Assembly: GCA_016124655.1 (NCBI GenBank)
Contig: WGNI01000010.1
Coordinates: forward strand, 1 to 64,000
Direction of reading: 5' to 3'
Source: Alphaproteobacteria bacterium
GTDB lineage: Bacteria; Pseudomonadota; Alphaproteobacteria; Caulobacterales; Aquidulcibacteraceae
DNA: 64,000 bases
In this document: positions 48,995 to 57,575 of the stretch, piece after piece
Layout: every line of letters begins with the position of its first letter
Numbering within the stretch: the stretch's first letter is position 1
The notes under the pieces: generated by a model
The model's input: the letters and a program-made list of their open reading frames with translations, nothing else
Database searches by the model: none
What the model was told of the DNA's origin: nothing
Position numbers and translations under genes: made by a program

Positions 48995-49680
48995 GAGGGT
49001 TTCCTCTTCGTCGTCTTATCAATCTGAGGCGCCGTGCTCCCACGCGAGGGGGAGCTGTCAGCGCGAAGCGCTGACTGAGGGGGAGGCTGCACGCCGCCTT
49101 GGCTCCGCCCCCTCCGGCCGACAGCGTCGGCCGCGTCCCCCTCGCGGGGGAGGACGGCGATGTGGTCCTGGTCAAGTTCGGCGGCTTTTGCGCGTTTCAA
49201 ATCCTCTTCGATAAGCCGGTCGGTCAGCACCAGCCGCGCTTCCGCAAGCTGCGCGAACGGAATGGCGGCTTCGCCTTCCGGCAGATCGAAAACCACGACA
49301 TCGCCTTCAACGCCCTTCAGCACGCCGCGAAAGCGTTTGCGCCCATCGATCATCTGCAGCGTTTCCAGCTTGGCCTCGTGGCCGGCGAAGCGCGCAAAAT
49401 CCTCCAGGCGCACCAGCGGCCGGTCGATGCCAGGCGACGACACCTCAAGATCATATTCGCCGCGAATGGGGTCGGAGGCGTCCAGCACCGGCGAAATGGC
49501 GCGCGACAGCGCCTCGCAATCCTCAAGCCGCATCGAGCCGTCTTCGCGCTCGGCCATGATCTGCAGCCGCTTGCGCTTCAGCCCCGACAGCCGCACGCGA
49601 ACGAGCCTATAGCCGAGATCGGCGGCGGCCGGCTCCAGCAGCTCGATCAGCCGCTCCTCGATGGGGGTGGAAGCCCGCAA
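48991..49680 (-). CDS. rimP: Ribosome maturation factor RimP with repeat-derived tail
   Basis: A 229-residue protein; usual RimP proteins end at about 150-190 residues. The 30S-maturation part runs to about residue 175 (IEERLIELLEPAAADLGY, VSSPGIDRPL, a C-terminal Sm-like barrel). Residues 176-216 (VLPREGDAADAVGRRGRSQGG...) are encoded by the palindromic element at 49036-49153, ending in a short basic tail, KTTKRKPS. The start is a TTG at 49680 with AAAGGA upstream. First gene of the operon, after a terminator hairpin for trmB. Reading frame and nusA coupling survived the insertion. Confidence 0.9.
   Translation of the reverse strand: MRASTPIEERLIELLEPAAADLGYRLVRVRLSGLKRKRLQIMAEREDGSMRLEDCEALSRAISPVLDASDPIRGEYDLEVSSPGIDRPLVRLEDFARFAGHEAKLETLQMIDGRKRFRGVLKGVEGDVVVFDLPEGEAAIPFAQLAEARLVLTDRLIEEDLKRAKAAELDQDHIAVLPREGDAADAVGRRGRSQGGVQPPPQSALRADSSPSRGSTAPQIDKTTKRKPS
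49036..49153. repeat. Paired palindromic element inside rimP (REPIN-like), locus C
   Basis: The forward unit is hairpin 1 (49036-49055, GCTCCC...GGGAGC), TG, hairpin 2 (TCAGCGC-GAA-GCGCTGA, 49058-49074), then CTGAGGGGG. The facing unit is hairpin 1 (CCCCCTCGCGGGGG, near 49136-49150) and hairpin 2 around CGGCCGACAGCGTCGGCCG (49115-49133). The spacing and GAGGG end match loci A and B. Unlike them, it is translated, as the 3' part of rimP. Confidence 0.8.
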
Positions 49681-49692
49681 CAGGCGTCCTTT

Positions 49693-49730
49693 CTAAAACC
49701 AAAAGCGGCGGCCCCTCTCGGGACCGCCGC
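49693..49730 (-). terminator. Rho-independent terminator after trmB
   Basis: On the minus strand a G/C-rich hairpin (49705-49730, GCGGCGGTCC...GGGCCGCCGC) is followed by TTTTGGTTTTA (down to 49694). It would end transcription coming from trmB just before the rimP start, so the rimP operon must have a promoter in or after this site, or depend on read-through. Confidence 0.75.
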
Positions 49731-49827
49731 CGAAGCCTTCAGCGAAGGCCATCAGCGATGACTTGACCGCTATGTAAGCCTCTCAGCGGCGTTTGTCATC
49801 CCCCGGAAGTTTCCGCCAGAGAACGCG

Positions 49828-50520
49828 TCAGGCCCCCTTGGCTCGTTCAAAGCGCAGAAAGATTGGCGCGATGTCGCCCAAGCGCTTCTCTTCGTAGCGC
49901 GTGGGTGCATGGCCGGGCCAGGGCCGGCGCCAGTCTACCGGGCGCTCGGCGAGCCAGCGGAGCTGCGGTTCCGTGTGAAACATCTCCATCGTCCAGCCGG
50001 CGTAATGCGCCCAATCGGTCGCGAACCGCACTTCACCGCCCGGCTTCAGCACGCGCGCGAACGCCCAAACCACATCGCGCTGGATCAGCCGGCGCTTCCA
50101 GTGGCGCTGCTTTGGCCAGGGATCGGGGAACAGAATATCGACCCGATTCAGCCGTGCATCGGGCAGGCGCGCCAGCAGGTCGCGGGCGTCGCCCTGATGC
50201 AGCCGCACATTCTGAACCCCGGCCTCCTCGATGTGCCGCAGGCACGACGCCACGCCGTTCAGGAACGGCTCAACCCCAATGAACCCAGTTCCAGGGTGCG
50301 CCGAGGCCTGCGCGACGAGGTGCTCGCCGCCGCCGAATCCGATCTCCAGGACCACGTCACGCGCCCCGCCTGGCGCGCCAGAAAACAGGGCGTCCAAATC
50401 AATCGGACCATCCGCCGGCAGCGCCAGCTTGGGCAAAAGCGTCTCCAAGAGCGCAGCCTGGCGCGGCTTCAGCGTGCGCGCCTTGATGCGCCCATAGGAC
50501 CGGAGAGGTGGGTGGGTCAT
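49828..50520 (-). CDS. trmB: tRNA (guanine-N7-)-methyltransferase TrmB
   Basis: A 230-residue SAM-dependent enzyme that methylates G46 in tRNA variable loops. The SAM motif is VLEIGFGGGEHL, and the family motif FPDPWPKQRHWKRRLI is exact. The C-terminal APTRYEEKRLGDIAPIFLRF is also typical. The ATG at 50520 gives the usual N-terminus (PPLRSYGRIKARTLKPRQ); no strong ribosome-binding site is visible. It is divergent from the aldehyde dehydrogenase gene. Confidence 0.94.
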   Translation of the reverse strand: MTHPPLRSYGRIKARTLKPRQAALLETLLPKLALPADGPIDLDALFSGAPGGARDVVLEIGFGGGEHLVAQASAHPGTGFIGVEPFLNGVASCLRHIEEAGVQNVRLHQGDARDLLARLPDARLNRVDILFPDPWPKQRHWKRRLIQRDVVWAFARVLKPGGEVRFATDWAHYAGWTMEMFHTEPQLRWLAERPVDWRRPWPGHAPTRYEEKRLGDIAPIFLRFERAKGA

Positions 50521-50620
50521 GACGATCGCGTCAAGTTTGCCTTGCGGCGCCTCGACGCGCGCGCGGCCTGGGCATAGATAGTTTTCGCCGCCTTGCAAAA
50601 GCCATTCGGAGGAGAGCCCC

Positions 50621-52054
50621 ATGCGCGAGCAGCTGAAATTCTACATCGACGGCGCCTGGGTAGACCCCGTTTCCCCGCGCCCGCACGACGTGATCAACCC
50701 CGCCACCGAGGAAGCGTTCGCGCGCATTTCTCTGGGGTCTTCGGCTGATGTCGACAAGGCCGTCGCCGCCGCCAAGCGTGCCTTCGAGTCCTGGTCGCAG
50801 ACCTCCAAGCAGGAGCGCGCCGGCTACCTGGAGAAGATTATCGGCGGGCTGCAGAAGCGCATGGGCGAAACCGCAGAAGTCATCAGCCAGCAGATGGGCG
50901 CGCCGATGTGGCTCGCGAACGCCGCTCAGGCGCCGTCGGCGATCGGCCATTTCGCTGAAGCTCTGCGCCTCCTCAACAGCTATGAGTTCGAATATTCCAT
51001 GAACGGCACGCGCATCCTGCGCGAACCCGTCGGCGTCTGCGGCTTCATCACGCCGTGGAACTGGCCGGCCAACCAGGTCGCCTGCAAGGTCGCGCCGGCG
51101 CTCGCTGTCGGCTGCACCATGGTGCTGAAACCGTCGGAACTCGCGCCGCTCGACGCCATGATCCTTGCGGAAGTCATCCATGAAGCGGGCGTACCCGCGG
51201 GCGTGTTCAACCTCGTCAACGGCGATGGGCCCAGCGTCGGCGAAGCGCTGTCGCGTCACCCCGATATCGACATGATGAGCTTCACCGGCTCCACCCGCGC
51301 CGGCGTTCTCGTCGCGAAGGCGGCAGCCGAAACCGTCAAGCGCGTGGCGCAGGAATTGGGCGGCAAGAGCCCCAACATCGTGCTGGACGACGCTGATCTG
51401 CAGAAGGCCGTCTCCAGCGGCGTCATCTCGATGATGATGAATTCAGGCCAGAGCTGCAACGCGCCCTCGCGCATGCTGGTGCCGCGCGCCAAGCACGACC
51501 AGGCTGCCGAAATCGCCGCGGCGACCGCGAAGATGGTCAAGGTGATGAACCCCGCCGACGCTGAACGCGGCGCCATCGGGCCGCTCGCCAACGCCAATCA
51601 ATTCCAGAAGGTGCAGGCGCTCATCCAGAAGGGCATCGACGAAGGCGCCACTGTCGTCGCCGGCGGCACAGGCCGCCCGGAAGGCTTCAACCGCGGCTAT
51701 TTCGTGCGCCCGACCGTATTCGCCAACGTCACCAACGACATGACCATCGCGAAGGAAGAAATCTTCGGGCCGGTGCTGGCGATCCTGCCTTATGACACCG
51801 AGGAAGAGGCGATCCGCATCGCCAATGACACGCCCTATGGCTTGTCGTCCTACGTGCAATCCAGCTCTGAAGAGCACGCGCAGAAGGTCGCGCGCCGGAT
51901 CCGCGCGGGCAATGTGCACATCAACGGCGCCGGCCCCGACTTCCAGGCCCCCTTCGGCGGCTACAAGCAGTCCGGCAATGGGCGTGAATGGGGCGAGTTC
52001 GGGCTTGAGGAATTCCTCGAGACCAAGGCCGCCTTCGGTTGGGGCGCCGCGTAA
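50621..52054 (+). CDS. Aldehyde dehydrogenase family protein
   Basis: A 477-residue NAD(P)-dependent aldehyde dehydrogenase. Catalytic Glu245 lies in RVAQELGGKSP and Cys279 in MNSGQSCNAPSR; the cofactor site includes FITPWNWPANQ and FTGSTRAG. The Ser after Gln in NSGQSC and the GPDFQAPFGGYKQSGNGREWG end are common in the short-chain aldehyde branch used in aromatic or choline catabolism. The substrate is not certain. GGAGGAGAG precedes the ATG. A second ALDH, gabD, is at the left end of the window. Confidence 0.88.
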   Translation: MREQLKFYIDGAWVDPVSPRPHDVINPATEEAFARISLGSSADVDKAVAAAKRAFESWSQTSKQERAGYLEKIIGGLQKRMGETAEVISQQMGAPMWLANAAQAPSAIGHFAEALRLLNSYEFEYSMNGTRILREPVGVCGFITPWNWPANQVACKVAPALAVGCTMVLKPSELAPLDAMILAEVIHEAGVPAGVFNLVNGDGPSVGEALSRHPDIDMMSFTGSTRAGVLVAKAAAETVKRVAQELGGKSPNIVLDDADLQKAVSSGVISMMMNSGQSCNAPSRMLVPRAKHDQAAEIAAATAKMVKVMNPADAERGAIGPLANANQFQKVQALIQKGIDEGATVVAGGTGRPEGFNRGYFVRPTVFANVTNDMTIAKEEIFGPVLAILPYDTEEEAIRIANDTPYGLSSYVQSSSEEHAQKVARRIRAGNVHINGAGPDFQAPFGGYKQSGNGREWGEFGLEEFLETKAAFGWGAA

Positions 52055-52113
52055 ATATTGCGTTGATGCGCAAGTTTACCGGATTTTAGGGCGCGGGCGT
52101 CACATTGCGGGTC

Positions 52114-52512
52114 ATGGTCGACCCGTTGGACGCTCGCGCTCTGCGCTCACGGCCCCGCCAGGCGCTTGTGCCGGCGGACGACCTCGATGTTTGCGACATC
52201 GAGGATATCGCTGACCTCGATATCATCGCCGACGAAGGCGCGTTCGCATTGGTGGATGATGCCGGCGGCCGCTTTGGCATCGATGCCGAAACCGGAATCA
52301 TCACGCTGAGTGATATGGCTCTCTTGCGCGTTGAGCGCGGAGCCGTGTTCCCCGTTCGCGTCCGCGTGCCAGACGCTAGCGGCGCCCACGAAGCCGTGTT
52401 TCATCTGCGCATCACCGGGCGCATTCCCGCCGCCGCCATGTCCGACGGCAGCGATCCGCTTGAGGCCTACTACCCCACCGGCGTGAAGGCCGCCTTGGAC
52501 GCCGCAATCTAA
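52114..52512 (+). CDS. Hypothetical protein with cadherin-like strand motif
   Basis: A 132-residue acidic protein. A segment rich in Asp/Ile (DDLDVCDIEDIADLDIIADEG) precedes FGIDAETGIITLSD, a motif typical of cadherin-like beta-sandwich strands, and VFPVRVRVPDASG. No signal peptide or membrane segment is visible. The ATG at 52114 is favoured over a TTG at 52105. Its stop overlaps the stop of the convergent cytochrome b561 gene by 4 bases. Function is unknown. Confidence 0.6.
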   Translation: MVDPLDARALRSRPRQALVPADDLDVCDIEDIADLDIIADEGAFALVDDAGGRFGIDAETGIITLSDMALLRVERGAVFPVRVRVPDASGAHEAVFHLRITGRIPAAAMSDGSDPLEAYYPTGVKAALDAAI

Positions 52513-53078
52513 CTGTCCTTCGACGCAGGCACGAACATGCGCTGGCCTTGCGGTCCGCCATCCATGAACAAGTGCTTCAACGCGCCCAGAACATGCACGG
52601 GGAACAGAAAGAAGATCGTGAACCGTCCCGCCGCATGCATCAGCTCGGCGAATTCATGCACGCCTTCATTGCGCTCCGCGAATGGGCTCGGCAGCGAGAA
52701 CAGCCCGTAGAAATTGATCGCGCGCCCGCCGGACCACACCGCCAAAGGCCCGCTGATCACGAGAACGATCAGCGCCACATACATCAGCCCATGCACGGCG
52801 GCGGACAGGATCATCAACGGCCGCGCCTGCTGCACCGGGGCCGGCCGGCCCGCTTGCGACAAACGCCAAGCCACCCGCGCGGCCACCAGCGCAACCATCG
52901 CGACGCCCAGCGAAATGTGCTGGCCCATCATCGCGCCAGCCCGCGCGCGATCGCCGGCTTCCCGCGCCCAGTCCGCCTGCAGGCCGAAATAGAACATCCC
53001 CAGCACGCCGAGGAAGACCAGCCAGTGCAGGGCATAGGCGACCAGCCCATAGCCGCTTTTCATGTTTCCCAAGGGCAT
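52509..53078 (-). CDS. Cytochrome b561 family protein
   Basis: A 189-residue inner-membrane di-heme cytochrome with four helices. Candidate heme-ligating His residues are in YALHWLVF, MMGQHISLGVAM, AAVHGLMYVAL and LFPVHVLGALKHLF, one pair per face as expected. Such proteins oxidise ubiquinol or pass electrons to superoxide or periplasmic acceptors. The ATG at 53078 has GGAGGG upstream. It stands alone on the minus strand. Confidence 0.87.
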   Translation of the reverse strand: MPLGNMKSGYGLVAYALHWLVFLGVLGMFYFGLQADWAREAGDRARAGAMMGQHISLGVAMVALVAARVAWRLSQAGRPAPVQQARPLMILSAAVHGLMYVALIVLVISGPLAVWSGGRAINFYGLFSLPSPFAERNEGVHEFAELMHAAGRFTIFFLFPVHVLGALKHLFMDGGPQGQRMFVPASKDS

Positions 53079-53166
53079 GGTCCCTCCGCTCAGCGCTGAT
53101 TGCCGAAGTTGATATTCCCCGCGACGCCGCAGACAAGCAAGCAAACGCCCCTCCTGCGAGGCTCCC

Positions 53167-54462
53167 ATGACCGAGAAACCCTGGCGCAAGCGCATTCTGA
53201 ACAATCGTCCGTTGAGTCCCGAGACCCTCATGATGGGGTACGGCTACGACCCGATGCTGTCGGAAGGCTCGCTCAAGCCGCCGCAATTCCAGACCTCGAC
53301 CTTCGTGTTCCGCACCGCCGAGGACGGCAAGAATTTCTTCGCCGCCATGCAAGGTCGCCGCAAGCTCGGCCCCGACGAAGAGCCCGGCCTTGTGTATTCC
53401 CGCTTCAACAACCCGAACCTTGAAGTGCTTGAGGATCGCCTCGCCATCTGGGACGACGCCGAAGCGAGCCTGGCGTTTGCATCCGGCATGGCGGCGATCT
53501 CCACGGCGTTGTGGGCGTTCCTGCGGCCCGGCGATGTAGTGCTGCAGAGCCAGCCGATCTACGGCGGCACCGAAACGCTGATCCACTCGATCTTGCCGGA
53601 GTTCGGCGTCTCACAGGTCGGCTTCGTCGTTGAAGACGGAACGCCCGCACTTTTGGAGGCTGAACAAAAAGCCAAGGCGCTTGCGCAGAAAACCGGCGGA
53701 CGTGTCGGCGCCATCTATTTGGAGACGCCGGCCAATCCCACGAACGGGCTTGTCGACATCGCCGCCGCGCGCGCCGTTGCCGAGCGCCTGACGCTGAAAA
53801 ACCACCGGCCGCCCGTGATCGTCGACAACACCATGCTCGGCCCGATCTTTTCCACGCCTCTTCAATGCGGCGCCGACCTCGTGGTGACGTCGTTGACGAA
53901 ATATGTCGGCGGGCATTCCGATCTGATTGCCGGCGGCGTCTCGGGCGCGAAGGAGATGCTGGCGCCGGTGCGGCGCATGCGCTCCACGCTCGGCACCATG
54001 TGCGATCCGCACACGGCATGGCTGTTATTGCGTTCGCTGGAGACCTTGAAGCTGCGCATGGACGCCGGCGCCGCGGGCGCCGCGAAAGTGGCGGCCTTCC
54101 TCGCAGAACACCCGAAGATCGAAAATGTCTGGTACCTGGACTTTCTGCCGGAGACGCACCCTGACCATGAAATTCACAAACGGCAGAACAAAAGCGCGGG
54201 CTCGACCTTCTCCTTCGAAGTCAAAGGCGGCGAAGCCGCGGCGTTTCGCCTGCTCGATCGTCTGCGCGTGATCAAGCTTGCAGTTTCACTCGGCGGCACT
54301 GAAACGCTGGCCTCCCATCCCGCGGCAATGACTCATTCCGGGATGAGCGAAGAAGAGCTGAAACGCTTCGCCATCACGCCGTCGCTCATTCGCATTTCCA
54401 TCGGCGTTGAAAACCCCGATGACCTGATTGCGGATCTCGCTCAAGCACTGGACGGCGTGTGA
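53167..54462 (+). CDS. Cystathionine gamma-synthase family PLP enzyme
   Basis: A 431-residue PLP enzyme of the Cys/Met metabolism family. The Schiff-base lysine is Lys245 in SLTKYVGGHSD. Other family markers are YSRFNNPNLEVLEDRLA, ASGMAAIST, SQPIYGGTE and the C-terminal VSLGGTETLASHPAAMTHSGM. The Ser-Arg-Phe-Asn-Asn-Pro start of the active-site loop and a longer N-terminus distinguish it from standard MetB or MetC, so its precise substrate, a gamma-substituted homoserine or methionine, is uncertain. Confidence 0.87.
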   Translation: MTEKPWRKRILNNRPLSPETLMMGYGYDPMLSEGSLKPPQFQTSTFVFRTAEDGKNFFAAMQGRRKLGPDEEPGLVYSRFNNPNLEVLEDRLAIWDDAEASLAFASGMAAISTALWAFLRPGDVVLQSQPIYGGTETLIHSILPEFGVSQVGFVVEDGTPALLEAEQKAKALAQKTGGRVGAIYLETPANPTNGLVDIAAARAVAERLTLKNHRPPVIVDNTMLGPIFSTPLQCGADLVVTSLTKYVGGHSDLIAGGVSGAKEMLAPVRRMRSTLGTMCDPHTAWLLLRSLETLKLRMDAGAAGAAKVAAFLAEHPKIENVWYLDFLPETHPDHEIHKRQNKSAGSTFSFEVKGGEAAAFRLLDRLRVIKLAVSLGGTETLASHPAAMTHSGMSEEELKRFAITPSLIRISIGVENPDDLIADLAQALDGV

Positions 54463-54466
54463 CGCG

Positions 54467-55720
54467 CTAGCGCGCTTCAACCACGCCGGGCGGCGTGTCA
54501 CGCGCCTCGCCGTACGCAATTTCGCCCGCCGCGACGCTGGTCGCGGGCTGATTGGAGAAGCGTTCCTTTTCGTCGCTGGTCGGCGCTGGGCGCTGCGCGC
54601 CGCGCCAGAACATTGCCAGCGTGAGCGCAATTGCAGCCGCGCCGGCAAACCAGAACGCGCCGCCCGAACCAAAGAAGTGCACAAACGGCGCTTGCGCCAA
54701 AGGCCCGATCACCGATCCCAGGGCCCAGATGAACAACAATCCCGATGTCGCCTGCGCAATCACGCCCGGTTGGGCGCGGTCCGCCATATGCGCCACCGCG
54801 ATGCCATAGAACGACAACGCGCCCGCGCCCCAGAGCGCGAACAACGCCATGCCGAGCCACGGCGTTGCTTGTGCGCCAAACATCGCCAAAGCGATGGCCG
54901 CAGCGCTCGACAGCGCGGTCAGCGCCGCAATCACGATGCGCCGATCCATCAAATCAGAGACGCGTCCTGCCGGCCATTGCAGCACCAGCGATCCAAACCA
55001 CCCCGCGGCATAGAAACTGGTCGCGTGCGCGGCGCCATAATGATCGGAGGCAAACAGCGGCGCATACGCCAAGACCCCCGCATTCACGAGGCCCGCGCCA
55101 AAACAGGCGATGACGGCGGCCGGCGCGATTTGAAACTGTTCGATCAACGCCAAGGGCAGCGCCTTGGGCGGCGCCGGCTGCGCGACGCTGGTCATGCACA
55201 CCGGCACCATCGCCAGCGACGCGAGCGCCGCCGCCAGCATCCATGGCTCTGGGGCTGCAACCGAAGCGCCGAACACAAGAAACGGCCCAAGCGCCAAGGC
55301 GATTTTCGTGCAGACCATGTACACGCCGACGATCCCGCCGCGTTCGGTTTTCGACAGCGATCCGCTCATCCAGCTTTCCGCCGCTGCGAACATCAACGCC
55401 ACGACCGCGCCGGCGATGAAGCGCACGAACGACCATCCCCACACATCGCTGACGCCGTGCAGACCAAGGATCGAAACCGACAGGATCGCCGCACACGCTG
55501 CAAAGACGCGGATATGGCCCACGCGCGAGAGCATCAGCGTGGCCACGGCAGCGCCCAGCATGAATCCGGCGGAATACGCCGCCGCCACCACGCCAAACAG
55601 CGGCCGCGGCGCGCCTTGCGCGACAAACGCCAGCGGCATGTGCGACCCAAGCAGGCCCTGGCCGAGCTGCAGGATCGTCACCGCCGCGATCAGCGCGGAG
55701 ACGTTGCGAAGGGATGTCAT
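54467..55720 (-). CDS. MFS transporter (YcaD-like)
   Basis: A 417-residue 12-helix major facilitator. The first helices are VSALIAAVTILQLGQGLLG and FGVVAAAYSAGFMLGAAVATLML. The central loop carries MSGSLSKTERGGIVGVYM, a conserved stretch of the YcaD branch, and the C-terminal half repeats the topology. The C-terminal 40 residues are polar and cytoplasmic. Substrate unknown. It is convergent with the PLP enzyme gene (4-base gap) and transcribed after phoD on the same strand. Confidence 0.82.
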   Translation of the reverse strand: MTSLRNVSALIAAVTILQLGQGLLGSHMPLAFVAQGAPRPLFGVVAAAYSAGFMLGAAVATLMLSRVGHIRVFAACAAILSVSILGLHGVSDVWGWSFVRFIAGAVVALMFAAAESWMSGSLSKTERGGIVGVYMVCTKIALALGPFLVFGASVAAPEPWMLAAALASLAMVPVCMTSVAQPAPPKALPLALIEQFQIAPAAVIACFGAGLVNAGVLAYAPLFASDHYGAAHATSFYAAGWFGSLVLQWPAGRVSDLMDRRIVIAALTALSSAAAIALAMFGAQATPWLGMALFALWGAGALSFYGIAVAHMADRAQPGVIAQATSGLLFIWALGSVIGPLAQAPFVHFFGSGGAFWFAGAAAIALTLAMFWRGAQRPAPTSDEKERFSNQPATSVAAGEIAYGEARDTPPGVVEAR

Positions 55721-55776
55721 CCGGGCGCCGCGTTAGCCTGCGCCGTCGGGCTGCGAAAGAGCGCCCCGGGGCGCGG

Positions 55777-56919
55777 CTAGAGGCCAAGCTCCGCAAAGCC
55801 GATCGCTTGCTCGCGCACCGGTTGGCCGTTGATGTCCTTGATCCGGAACGTCACTGTACGGGCGCTCCAATCAATGTCCGCGACGCCATAATTCACCGGC
55901 GCATACATGTCCCCGATTTGATTGGAGGACCGCTCCTCGCTGACATCGCGGAAACTCAAGTTCAGCGAAGAGGTCGTCATCTCATAGGCTGGGTACCCCA
56001 GCACCCCGTTCTGCCGATAAAGGCCGGCGATATGACGATCGCCGGAGACGAACGTCACGCCGCGCGCGCCGGAGCGGCGCACGACGTCATAGAGCCGTCC
56101 CTGCTCGATCGGCATCGTGTGCCAAGCCTCGTAATGATGCCCGTCCGCCAGCACCTGAATGGACGAGACGATGAAGCGAAGATCGGCCGGTTCGCGCAGC
56201 GTCTGCTCAAGCCAAGACCATTGCGCATCCGACAGCATGCGCTGATTGGGATCAGCGCTTTGATCATAGGGGCCGTCGGGCGCGCGCTCAGGCAAAGTTG
56301 TCAGCCGTGTCCGCGCATAGCGCGTGTCCAGCAGAATGATCTGCACCCGCTGCCCATCCGGACCGAACACGTGGGAATCATAGATGCCGTCACGAGATTG
56401 CGTGCGTGCGCCCGTGCCCCAATAGGTCTCGAAGATGCGCTTCGACCACGCCTTGCCCGAGAAATCGCCGCCTGCGTCGTTGAGGCCGTAATCGTGGTCG
56501 TCCCAGGTTGCGAGCATGGGGATCGCCGCGCGCATCGCCTGAAACTCGCTGCGGCCAGACAGCAACGCGTACTGCGTGCGCAATTCAGGAAGGCTCATGT
56601 CTCCCGCGCGCGCGTCGCCGTACACATTATCGCCCATATAGACCAACAGATCCGGACGGTCGGAGACGATGGCGGTCAAGATCGGCATCGCGCGCTCGGC
56701 TGTGTGGCACGATCCAAACGCGATCTCGCTGAGCACGGCTTGCGACGACGGCAGCGCGGGCCCTGCAGGCGCGGTGGGCAATCCTGGGATGAGCGGCGCA
56801 AAGGAATCCGCCAGCGCCTCGGCCGGGTCGCGCGGCGCCACATCCGCCGGCGGCGGCGCCGAAGTCGCCGCGCACGCCGCCAACGCCAAGGCCGCAAGAA
56901 GTGTTGTCCAGGTGCGCAT
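55777..56919 (-). CDS. PhoD-like phosphodiesterase/alkaline phosphatase lipoprotein
   Basis: A 380-residue metallophosphoesterase. It has a lipobox at LALAAC (Cys16), so it is probably a lipoprotein rather than a Tat substrate as in Bacillus PhoD. Metal-binding motifs are seen in IAFGSCHT, MGDNVYGD, ATWDDHDYG and FVSGDRHIAG. The family releases phosphate from phosphodiesters or cell-wall teichoic acid-type polymers outside the cytoplasm. GGAGGGAT precedes the ATG at 56919. An upstream in-frame extension was rejected. Confidence 0.87.
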   Translation of the reverse strand: MRTWTTLLAALALAACAATSAPPPADVAPRDPAEALADSFAPLIPGLPTAPAGPALPSSQAVLSEIAFGSCHTAERAMPILTAIVSDRPDLLVYMGDNVYGDARAGDMSLPELRTQYALLSGRSEFQAMRAAIPMLATWDDHDYGLNDAGGDFSGKAWSKRIFETYWGTGARTQSRDGIYDSHVFGPDGQRVQIILLDTRYARTRLTTLPERAPDGPYDQSADPNQRMLSDAQWSWLEQTLREPADLRFIVSSIQVLADGHHYEAWHTMPIEQGRLYDVVRRSGARGVTFVSGDRHIAGLYRQNGVLGYPAYEMTTSSLNLSFRDVSEERSSNQIGDMYAPVNYGVADIDWSARTVTFRIKDINGQPVREQAIGFAELGL

Positions 56920-56986
56920 CGCCGTATCCCTCCGCGTCTGTCCTGGGCTTACAGACGCTTTGCGACGATGGCGCAACAGCGCCGCT

Positions 56987-57520
56987 TCAGCCGAAAAAAA
57001 CAGTCCACATGAGACGCCCGGGAACGAACGTGAACGCCCCCGCAACCACCAGGCCGCCGACGAACAGACCCGTCATCATGCGCTTGTGCAGCCCCACATT
57101 GCGGCGCCGGATGGCCCACACGCCGATGGGCAACGCCACGATCACCCAGCCGGAGAGCAGATGGATGACGCTGTAGAAGCCGCCATTCAGACCGGTCATG
57201 AACAGGCTGGAAACCGCCGTGGCGCCCATGGCCGTCACCCAGGCCCAGCCGAAGCTGCGATGGAACGCCGTGCCCTTGCGCTGGAACAGGATGACGAGCC
57301 CGATCAGAAAGGCCGTCGCCGCGGCCAGGATGTGCACCTGGAGTACGGCCGGCTCATCGGCGATGAGCGCGAAGTTCGGCGCGTGCAGCGCCCCCGCGCC
57401 CGCGGCCGAGACGATCGCTGGCGCAACCGGCGCAAGGCCAACCAGCAACGCGACGGCGATGGCAGGCCAGATCAGGCGTCTCGCCAACGCCAGAGGGGAT
57501 TGGGACGAAGCTTGGATCAT
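56987..57520 (-). CDS. DUF2306 membrane protein
   Basis: A 177-residue inner-membrane protein with about five helices. It contains the DUF2306-type pattern VLQVHILAAATAFLIGLVILF, FHRSFGWAWV and GLHKRMMTGLFVGGLVVAG, with conserved His residues. AGGGAG precedes the ATG at 57520. It is divergent from a membrane-bound LytTR regulator gene, 55 bases away, which suggests the regulator controls it. Function of the family is unknown. Confidence 0.8.
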   Translation of the reverse strand: MIQASSQSPLALARRLIWPAIAVALLVGLAPVAPAIVSAAGAGALHAPNFALIADEPAVLQVHILAAATAFLIGLVILFQRKGTAFHRSFGWAWVTAMGATAVSSLFMTGLNGGFYSVIHLLSGWVIVALPIGVWAIRRRNVGLHKRMMTGLFVGGLVVAGAFTFVPGRLMWTVFFG

Positions 57521-57575
57521 GCGGGCGCTCCCTTGAATTGCATCGCCTCGCCGATCAGCGTCATGGTGGCGCGCG

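Noticed and set aside
52058..52073. Hairpin TTGCG...CGCAA after the aldehyde dehydrogenase as a terminator
   Set aside because: The stem is only 5 bp with no T run directly after it, too weak to call.
54428..57012. Two long plus-strand frames opposite the MFS and phoD genes
   Set aside because: Both are Arg/His-rich complements of genes with clear transporter and phosphodiesterase motifs.
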